Source: Spirosoma taeanense (lineage in GTDB: Bacteria; Bacteroidota; Bacteroidia; Cytophagales; Spirosomataceae). Taken from it: a stretch of 64,000 bases of DNA. A program made the position numbers and the translations under genes. Within the stretch, counting starts at the first letter, position 1, and each line of letters opens with the position of its first letter. Location: contig NZ_CP053435.1 in NCBI RefSeq assembly GCF_013127955.1, forward strand, positions 3,571,001 through 3,635,000. The letters run 5' to 3'. Below are positions 58,585-64,000 of the stretch, piece after piece. Below the pieces are notes generated by a model, which made no database searches, was not told where the DNA came from, and worked only from the letters and a program-made list of their open reading frames with translations.

Positions 58585-59388
58585 TTAAATACCCATTGTG
58601 CCACCCAGTGTAGCATCATTGCTCGACCCGTACGAAGACGAGCCTCTTGATGAATTACTATTATTATAATCGTTATCACCGGTAACTCCGGTTGTGCCGT
58701 TGCCCATCTGCGAACCGCTGTACGATTGACCTGTCTGGTAGGTTTGGTTCGAGCTACCCCGGTCGTAACGGGTGCCGTCAGGATTTACCCCTGTATAATC
58801 ATCGCTGTCGCGGTCAGAGTCATTATAGGAAGAGTCATCGTTCTCCGCAGCTGCCCGATCGTTGATAAACGACTCTGCCAGTTGCGTCAGTTTACGGTCG
58901 GTGTTTTTCTCTTCTTCGAGCGTCTGGTGAAGAAGTTGAGCGGCTTCCGTATAGCCCAGAACTTTCGCCAGAGTTACTACCGAACCATAGGAAGCAATTT
59001 CATGGTGTTCAACTTTCTGAGCAGCCAGGATCAGACCAGCGTCACGCGTCAGCGAACCCGATTCGGTATTGGAAACCACACGCTCGCCGTCATCGGCCAG
59101 TCCGTCAATAGCGTCGCAGGAGCCTTCTTCTACGTCGACGCCGATGCTGTTAAATACCTGTTCCAGGCGGGCAATCTGATTGCGGCTTTCCTGCTGGTGC
59201 TGCAAAAATGCCGACCGAACTTCATCGGTTGTAGCGGCATCTGCCTGTTCGCCCAGGACATCGACAGCCTGCCGTTCGGCGTAATAAATATCCTTAATTT
59301 CACTCACGAACAGGCTCCGCAGCCCTTCGGTCGTGTCCATGTCGTTTCCACCAAAAAAATTTGCGATGCTATCTCCAAAAGATGCCAT
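58585..59388 (-). CDS. DUF892 ferritin-like protein with long low-complexity tail
   Basis: 267 residues. Residues about 18-170 are the ferritin-like DUF892 bundle: LFVSEIKDIYYAERQAVDVL, LQHQQESRNQIARLEQVF, AGLILAAQKVEHHEIASYGS. The remaining 100 residues are Ser, Asp, Asn, Gly and Tyr rich (SSYNDSDRDSDDYTGVNPDG, SSRGSSSYGSSND), without a predicted fold. A homologue without the tail lies at 55246. The tail could drive condensation or hydration protection; that is inference. Stress protein by family. Confidence 0.88.
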   Translation of the reverse strand: MASFGDSIANFFGGNDMDTTEGLRSLFVSEIKDIYYAERQAVDVLGEQADAATTDEVRSAFLQHQQESRNQIARLEQVFNSIGVDVEEGSCDAIDGLADDGERVVSNTESGSLTRDAGLILAAQKVEHHEIASYGSVVTLAKVLGYTEAAQLLHQTLEEEKNTDRKLTQLAESFINDRAAAENDDSSYNDSDRDSDDYTGVNPDGTRYDRGSSNQTYQTGQSYSGSQMGNGTTGVTGDNDYNNSNSSRGSSSYGSSNDATLGGTMGI

Positions 59389-59659
59389 GATTTCTATTGG
59401 TTTTAAGGTTATTGAATCGTTTTGCCCTCTTTTACACCAATATCATGCCACCTGCTGATAATCTGCAACTTATACTTTAAGGCGAATAAATTGTGTTTAT
59501 ATTTTTCCACAGATTATGTAGAGTATAACAGCCTTTGCGATGTGCCAACCTCCAAACCTTCTCAGAAAAGATTAATGAAATAATAACACGGCCACACCCA
59601 TTTAGGACCATTACTAGCGTTCAGAACCTGTTTCAGCGTCTTCGAAATATGGGTAAATT
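59389..59659. other. Intergenic region upstream of the DUF892 gene
   Basis: About 270 bases, AT-rich. It should contain the minus-strand promoter of the DUF892 gene; no exact TTG-N-TAnnTTTG found. No gene. Confidence 0.4.
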
Positions 59660-60190
59660 TTATTTATTGACGCATTCGAGCTGTATCAGTCGGGCTATCG
59701 CTGCATCTTTACCCTCCTGAGCTTCTACTACAAAGCGTTGATACCGGGAGATCATCCGTTCATAATAGTTAACGAATTTATATTTTCTTGGACTAGCAAG
59801 AAAATGCTCTTCGGCACGCTGAATCAGCCGGTCAAAAGCCTGGATTGTTCTGGTATAGATTTGTATTTTAGAGTCGAATTGCACAATCCGTTGACGAGTC
59901 AGGTTAATTAATTCCTGTTCGTTGTTCTGAGACGAACGGTGCGGCCTGGTCAGGATTGATTGCCACTCCTGTTCCAGTTGCTGCATTGCTGTTGAGAACC
60001 TCTCTCCATCAAAAACCTGAGAAGGCAGGTCTGTGCAGCTATTGTTTTCAATGATACCAACCTTGATCAACGTATCTCCACTCGACACAATTGAACTCAG
60101 GAGATCGCAGGCATCTTCCAGTCTATCAAAATGGCAGGAAAAGTCGAGAAACTGGGTTGTTCGATCCAAAGCAGTAAAAAAAAGCAGCAT
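59660..60190 (-). CDS. Unknown helical protein
   Basis: 176 residues. Mostly helical and charged: DRLEDACDLLSSIVSSGD, RFSTAMQQLEQEWQSILTR, QELINLTRQRIVQFDSKIQI, YYERMISRYQRFVVEAQEGK. Hydrophobic residues recur every third or fourth position in the second half, consistent with a coiled coil or helical bundle. No signal peptide. No family recognised. Its stop is close to an AT-rich gap. Reading-frame quality is good, but support is from composition only. Confidence 0.6.
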   Translation of the reverse strand: MLLFFTALDRTTQFLDFSCHFDRLEDACDLLSSIVSSGDTLIKVGIIENNSCTDLPSQVFDGERFSTAMQQLEQEWQSILTRPHRSSQNNEQELINLTRQRIVQFDSKIQIYTRTIQAFDRLIQRAEEHFLASPRKYKFVNYYERMISRYQRFVVEAQEGKDAAIARLIQLECVNK

Positions 60191-60303
60191 ACTCCTGTTC
60201 AGCTTTGATTAAGCAAGCCAAGCATCTAACCAATTCGCCTGCTTTATAGCACTAAAAATAAACGAATTATTAGTCTGCGTCGGGATATAGACTAGTGAAG
60301 CTA

Positions 60304-60378
60304 TTATCTGGTCTATCTAATTAGCCGTTTAGCGACTTCGGGTGCTGCCCTGACCAGATAAACAAAGCTTATCTGGTC
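60304..60378. repeat. TTATCTGGTC repeat and hairpin
   Basis: TTATCTGGTC occurs at 60304-60313 and 60369-60378; its complement GACCAGATAA at 60352-60361 forms a 10-bp hairpin with the second copy (loop 7). A real terminator, separate from this, lies just downstream. Function unknown. Confidence 0.5.
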
Positions 60379-60387
60379 GTATAAAAC

Positions 60388-60421
60388 GTAAAAAGCCCAC
60401 CTGAACCGGTGGGCTTTTTAC
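60388..60421 (-). terminator. Terminator after tRNA-Glu
   Basis: GTAAAAAGCCCACC pairs with GGTGGGCTTTTTAC over a 6-base loop, 11 bases past the tRNA 3' end on the minus strand. Confidence 0.88.
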
Positions 60422-60432
60422 AACTTTGTTAG

Positions 60433-60504
60433 TGACCGATACGGGAATCGAACCCGTGTTACCGCCGTGAAAGGGCGATGTCCTAACCGCTAGACGAATC
60501 GGCC
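60433..60504 (-). tRNA. tRNA-Glu (UUC)
   Basis: The minus strand reads GGCCGATTCGTCTAGCGGTT at the 5' end, with anticodon loop CCTTTCACG giving UUC, and T-arm GGGTTCGATTCCC. The seven-base acceptor stem (GGCCGAT with ATCGGTC, one G-U) closes. The discriminator is A, and CCA is not encoded. Length 72. Open frames overlapping it are spurious. A promoter and a strong terminator bracket it, so it is a single tRNA unit. Confidence 0.97.
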
Positions 60505-60564
60505 GTCTTGAGTACAAGACCCAACGTTTTAGCTTGTGTGCTGCTTCGTTGGCGAAACGTGGTG

Positions 60565-60594
60565 CAAAGGTAAGGCCATGTTTTTATAATGCAA
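60565..60594 (-). promoter_or_regulatory. Promoter of tRNA-Glu
   Basis: Minus strand: TTG (60594-60592), 19 bases, TACCTTTG (60572-60565). Exact consensus. Transcription would start about 55 bases before the mature 5' end. Confidence 0.75.
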
Positions 60595-60645
60595 TAGCTA
60601 TCATCAAAATTTTTCCAAAAAAAGGGTTCTTGAGCGATTTACTGC

Positions 60646-60653
60646 TATTTTTG
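60646..60653 (+). promoter_or_regulatory. -7 element of the M14 carboxypeptidase gene
   Basis: TATTTTTG fits TAnnTTTG, 35 bases before the ATG at 60689. No TTG at exact spacing. Confidence 0.45.
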
Positions 60654-60688
60654 AGGACGTTAGCGTTTTCATTTTTTTTCAGTCTTTC

Positions 60689-63256
60689 ATGAAACATTTT
60701 TTGTTGCTCGTGGGCCTTGCGGTTGCATCCTTATCGGCTCCAGCGCAGACAACCTCCTTGTCAACTACCGTTCTTTCTCCTGCTCAATTCCTAGGTTATT
60801 CGGTCGGGACCCGTTTTACCCCCCACCACCGTGTACTGGCTTACGCCGAGCAGGTAGCCCGGCAACTGCCGAACCGGGTAAAGCTTATTCCATACGGGAC
60901 TACGTATGAAGGGCGCCAGTTGATGGTTGTGGCCCTGGCTTCGGAAGCCAATCTGACCCGGCTGGAAGAGATTCGTACCAATAACCTTAAACGCATTGGG
61001 ATGCTCGATGGCCAGCCCGGCAGCGCAGCCCAGCCGCCTATTGCCTGGCTGAGCTATAACGTGCATGGCAACGAGGCTGTCAGTTCCGAAGCGTTCATGG
61101 ACGTGCTCTACCGCCTGCTGAACACCACTGACCCGGTATCGCAGAAAATCATGAACTCGACGGTCGTGCTGCTCGATCCCGGTCTGAACCCCGACGGCCA
61201 CGATCGTTACGTAAACTGGTACAATCAGATGATGGGCCGGAATGGCGATCCGACGCCTTCGGCTCGTGAACACAATGAACCCTGGCCGGGCGGTCGCTAT
61301 ACGCACTATCTGTTCGACCCGAACCGCGACTGGGCCTGGCAAACGCAGGAAGTTACGCAGCAGCGGATGGCGCTTTACCAGCAGTGGATGCCCCAGTTGC
61401 ACGGCGATTTCCATGAGATGGGGGTTGAAAGTCCTTACTATTTTGCCCCCTCGGCTAAGCCGTACCATGAAGACATCACCCCTTTCCAGCGGCAGTTTCA
61501 GCAGACCATCGGGCAATATTGCAGCCGGTATTTCGACCGGAATGGCTGGCTTTACTACACCCGCGAACGTTTCGACCTGTTTTACCCCAGCTATGGCGAT
61601 ACCTACCCAACCTACAATGGCGCTATTGGTATGACCTATGAACAGGGTGGCAGCGGCCGGGCCGGACTGGCTATCGAACGGGCCGACGGCGACACGCTGA
61701 CGCTCCGCCAGCGGATTGACCACCACGTTGCGGCCAGCATTGCCACCCTTGAATCGGTAGCCGATCGTCCGGCCGAGATTGTGAAAGAGTTTGGCGCCTT
61801 TTTCGATAAATCCCGCAACACACCGATTGGAGCTTACAAAAGCTACGTCATCAAATCCAACGGAGATGCGGGTCGGCTGAAGGCTCTGCAGCAACTGCTG
61901 GACCGCAATAAGATCAGCTATGGATATGCCGGTAAGGCCCAGACGATGGCTGGTTTTAACTACGTCACACAAAAGAATGAGAAAAACATGGCTGTCGCGG
62001 CCGAGGACATGGTCATCAGCGCGTACCAGCCCAAATCAACGTTGCTGAAGATTCTGTTTGAGCCTAACTCAGCCCTGGAAGATTCGGCAACCTACGACAT
62101 TACGGCCTGGTCGCTGCCCTATGCCTTTGGCCTGCAAACCTACGGCCTGACCACGCGCCTGACGCCGGTTTCTACCGCCCCTGCCCGCCCAGCTACGGCT
62201 CAGCCCGCAGCGGCTTCTACATCCGGACCGGTTTACGCCTACGTGGCCCGCTGGGAGTCCATGCCGTCGGTTAAACTGCTGGCCAGCCTGCTGAAGCAGA
62301 AAATCCGGGTGCGGGCCGTGGAGAAACCGTTTGAACTCGACGGGAAAACCTATCCATCCGGAACGCTGCTCATTACGCGGGCCGGCAACGAACGACTGGG
62401 CGACCGCTTTGACCAGTTAGTGACCACAGCCGCAACGAATGCCGATGTTGTGTTAACCCCGGTATCGACGGGTCTGGTTACCAAAGGCTCCGACTTTGGC
62501 TCCGATTTCGTTTCGGGCCTGAAGGCACCCCGCGTTGGGCTGGTGGTTGGCGACGGCGCTTCGCCCCCGGCGGTTGGCGAGGTATGGCACTTCTTCGATC
62601 AGGAACTCAACTACCCCGTGTCGCTGATTGACGGTAATACGCTCGGCAACGTCGAATGGAATAAACTCGACGTGCTGATTTTGCCGACAAACTATAACTA
62701 CGGCCGGTTCCTGAACGACAAAAACCTGACGGCTATCAAAGAATGGATACGGGCGGGCGGCAAACTCATTGCCCTGGAACGCGCTTCTGCTTTTCTGGCG
62801 GGCAAAGACGGCTTCGGTCTGAAAGAAAAAGAAGAGAAAGAGGCTAAGGACAAGGTAAAAAAGGCCAGCGCCGTTGATTCACTCAAGGTATACGGCGACC
62901 GCGAACGTACGGCCATCTCCGACGAAACGCCGGGCAGCATTTACCGCGTTAACATCGACACGACTCACCCACTTGGTTTCGGCCTGACGGGTAGTTACTA
63001 TACGCTCGTGCAGAACGCCTATAACTTCGACTTTCTAAAAGACGGCTGGAATGTGGGGTATCTGAAAGGCGATAATTACGTCGCTGGTTTTTCGGGCATC
63101 AACGCAAAAAGCAAGCTGAAAAATACGCTGCTGATGGGCGTTCAGAATTCCGGACGGGGCAGCATCGTTTATCTGGCCGACGACCCGCTCTTCCGGGGCT
63201 TCTGGTACAACGGCAAACTGCTGTTCGGCAATGCCGTATTCATGGTTGGCAATTAA
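60689..63256 (+). CDS. Exported M14-family zinc carboxypeptidase with C-terminal GATase-like domain
   Basis: 855 residues. Signal peptide MKHFLLLVGLAVASLSAPAQ. Zinc-site motif WLSYNVHGNEAVSSEAFMDV (His-x-x-Glu, near 127), a substrate stretch LLDPGLNPDGHDRYVNWYN, and third His in WMPQLHGDFHEMGVESPYYF. After the catalytic domain (about 35-360) come a beta-rich linker with Thr/Ala/Pro repeats (RPATAQPAAASTSGPV) and a GATase1-like part from about 610 (GLVVGDGASPPAVGEVWHFF, LDVLILPTNYNYGRF, EWIRAGGKLIALERASAF), with a Lys/Glu-rich insert. Periplasmic cleavage of peptides or peptidoglycan stems is likely. Terminator follows. Confidence 0.92.
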   Translation: MKHFLLLVGLAVASLSAPAQTTSLSTTVLSPAQFLGYSVGTRFTPHHRVLAYAEQVARQLPNRVKLIPYGTTYEGRQLMVVALASEANLTRLEEIRTNNLKRIGMLDGQPGSAAQPPIAWLSYNVHGNEAVSSEAFMDVLYRLLNTTDPVSQKIMNSTVVLLDPGLNPDGHDRYVNWYNQMMGRNGDPTPSAREHNEPWPGGRYTHYLFDPNRDWAWQTQEVTQQRMALYQQWMPQLHGDFHEMGVESPYYFAPSAKPYHEDITPFQRQFQQTIGQYCSRYFDRNGWLYYTRERFDLFYPSYGDTYPTYNGAIGMTYEQGGSGRAGLAIERADGDTLTLRQRIDHHVAASIATLESVADRPAEIVKEFGAFFDKSRNTPIGAYKSYVIKSNGDAGRLKALQQLLDRNKISYGYAGKAQTMAGFNYVTQKNEKNMAVAAEDMVISAYQPKSTLLKILFEPNSALEDSATYDITAWSLPYAFGLQTYGLTTRLTPVSTAPARPATAQPAAASTSGPVYAYVARWESMPSVKLLASLLKQKIRVRAVEKPFELDGKTYPSGTLLITRAGNERLGDRFDQLVTTAATNADVVLTPVSTGLVTKGSDFGSDFVSGLKAPRVGLVVGDGASPPAVGEVWHFFDQELNYPVSLIDGNTLGNVEWNKLDVLILPTNYNYGRFLNDKNLTAIKEWIRAGGKLIALERASAFLAGKDGFGLKEKEEKEAKDKVKKASAVDSLKVYGDRERTAISDETPGSIYRVNIDTTHPLGFGLTGSYYTLVQNAYNFDFLKDGWNVGYLKGDNYVAGFSGINAKSKLKNTLLMGVQNSGRGSIVYLADDPLFRGFWYNGKLLFGNAVFMVGN

Positions 63257-63272
63257 TTTATTAACAGATAAA

Positions 63273-63309
63273 GAAACGCGACGGCCCGAACAAACAGCCG
63301 TCGCGTTTC
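63273..63309 (+). terminator. Terminator after the M14 gene
   Basis: GAAACGCGACGGC pairs with GCCGTCGCGTTTC over an 11-base loop, 17 bases after the stop codon. The T-run is short. Confidence 0.78.
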
Positions 63310-63384
63310 CGTATGTACGGCACTCGGGGTAAAAACCCCGGCCATTCTACTTTCCTTACTGTTCCTCGTAAACAACGCTGTTTG

Positions 63385-64000
63385 GTGAAACGAATACCTG
63401 GTTTTCTGCTCGTTTTTTATCTTCTGGGTACATCTGCACTACTGGCGCAGAAAACAAACGAAGCCTATCAGCTTCATATCAGTCGCACGACCTCACCGGT
63501 TGTGCTGGACGGTGCCGTGGATGAGCCCGCCTGGCAGGCTGCAGAAGTTGCGACGGATTTCTGGATGGTGCTGCCGATGGATACCAGCCGGGCCCAGGTG
63601 CGCACCGATGTCCGGATGACCTACGACGACCAGAATATTTATATGAGCGCTGTGTGTTACCACGGCAGCGTAAGCGGTCCCTACATCGTTGAGTCACTCC
63701 GGCGCGACTGGAACTTCGGCCGGAATGATAATTTCATCATGTTCATGGACACCTTCGACGACCAGACCAACGGCTTCACCTTTGGCACCAACGCGGCCGG
63801 CGCGCAGTGGGATGGTCTGCTGTATGAAGGCGGTAAAGCGAACCTGAGCTGGGATAATAAGTGGACCTCGGTAGTACGTAACTACGCCGACCGCTACGTG
63901 CTTGAACTGGCGATTCCATTCAAGACGATCCGCTATAAACGGGGCATCACGCGCTGGGGTATCAACTTCGGCCGGCAGGATCTGAAAACCACCGAAAAGT
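63385..64000 (+). CDS. DUF5916/CBM9-like exported protein, C-terminus cut off by window edge
   Basis: From GTG at 63385 the frame runs open to the window end (205 codons). Signal peptide follows the basic start (KRIPGFLLVFYLLGTSALLA). The next 180 residues are a CBM9-like domain as in DUF5916 proteins: VVLDGAVDEPAWQAAEVATD, RMTYDDQNIYMSAVCYHG, NDNFIMFMDTFDDQTNGF, FGTNAAGAQWDG, VLELAIPFKTIRYKRG. Full members are about 700-850 residues, with an outer-membrane barrel afterwards, so only a quarter is seen here. Likely outer-membrane associated; substrate unknown. Confidence 0.87.
   Translation, partial: MKRIPGFLLVFYLLGTSALLAQKTNEAYQLHISRTTSPVVLDGAVDEPAWQAAEVATDFWMVLPMDTSRAQVRTDVRMTYDDQNIYMSAVCYHGSVSGPYIVESLRRDWNFGRNDNFIMFMDTFDDQTNGFTFGTNAAGAQWDGLLYEGGKANLSWDNKWTSVVRNYADRYVLELAIPFKTIRYKRGITRWGINFGRQDLKTTEK

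Noticed and set aside
60329..60517. Open frame across the tRNA-Glu region
   Set aside because: It covers a complete tRNA and its terminator.
60791..61972. 393-codon open frame antisense to the M14 carboxypeptidase
   Set aside because: No family motifs; the plus-strand frame has a signal peptide and all zinc ligands.
1..64000. CRISPR arrays, insertion sequences, rRNA genes, restriction-modification or toxin-antitoxin loci
   Set aside because: Looked for on both strands; no regularly spaced repeats, transposase motifs, rRNA sequence or such gene pairs were seen.

Overview
The window comes from a Bacteroidota chromosome, most likely a Cytophagales member close to Spirosoma (genus is inference). 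Evidence: a secreted beta-helix protein ending in a type IX secretion (T9SS) sorting domain, a DUF5916 protein, many exported hydrolases, LytTR/His_kinase two-component regulation, and promoters of the Bacteroidota form TTG-N19-21-TAnnTTTG in front of several genes, with almost no Shine-Dalgarno sequences. Most of the window is moderately GC-rich; about 1.6-7.05 kb is visibly AT-rich and looks acquired.

Layout. 0-1.6 kb: end-truncated protein with a peptidoglycan-binding-like domain, and a TIM-barrel isomerase. 1.85-7.05 kb: AT-rich cluster of a membrane protein, an endolysin-like amidase, two unknowns (one outer-membrane-like) and a membrane-anchored amidase. 7.1-9.4 kb: PAP2 phosphatase, prs, rplY. 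9.4-12.7 kb: ScfR-type regulator divergent from ATP-PEP carboxykinase, with candidate operators between them. 12.8-18.1 kb (minus): LytTR/histidine kinase pair, two paralogous small exported proteins, membrane pyrophosphatase. 18.4-27.8 kb: exported PIG-L deacetylase, NudK plus a small deoxyribosyltransferase-like protein, divergent DeoR regulator, a 315-aa unknown behind a 30-bp perfect palindrome, and a fused 5-oxoprolinase. 27.8-36 kb: T9SS cargo protein, exported isomerase, DinB protein, quinone oxidoreductase, Dps, exported ADP-ribosylglycohydrolase, Nramp-like transporter. 36.2-39.5 kb (minus): translationally coupled membrane protein, S1 protease with a barrel-like tail, and a duplicated-domain lipoprotein. 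39.7-46.6 kb: lipoprotein, TPR protein, etfB-etfA, bifunctional nuclease, sialidase-like protein, exported PPC-domain protein, transglutaminase. 46.9-48.9 kb: large outer-membrane-type protein, followed by about 1 kb without a gene. 49.9-55.1 kb (minus): aldolase, hyuA, GNAT, hyuB operon. 55.2-60.2 kb: two DUF892 ferritin-like proteins, histone-deacetylase-like protein, SDR and small unknowns. 60.4 kb: tRNA-Glu. 60.7-64 kb: M14 carboxypeptidase and the start of a DUF5916 protein.

How the parts fit. Central metabolism (prs, pckA, etfBA, membrane PPase) is interleaved with stress proteins (Dps, two DUF892 proteins) and an exported hydrolytic arsenal (amidases, peptidases, deacetylase, sialidase-like, beta-helix protein) typical of a free-living polymer-degrading bacterium. 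Regulation shows in three places: palindromes in the ScfR/pckA intergenic region, a long inverted repeat between nudK and the DeoR gene, and the 30-bp palindrome at 22.8 kb. The best candidates for undescribed systems are the AT-rich amidase cluster (1.85-7.05 kb) and the three-gene protease cluster (36.2-39.5 kb); in each, a membrane protein of unknown function overlaps an enzyme gene by ATGA. No CRISPR array, insertion sequence, integrase or rRNA was seen.
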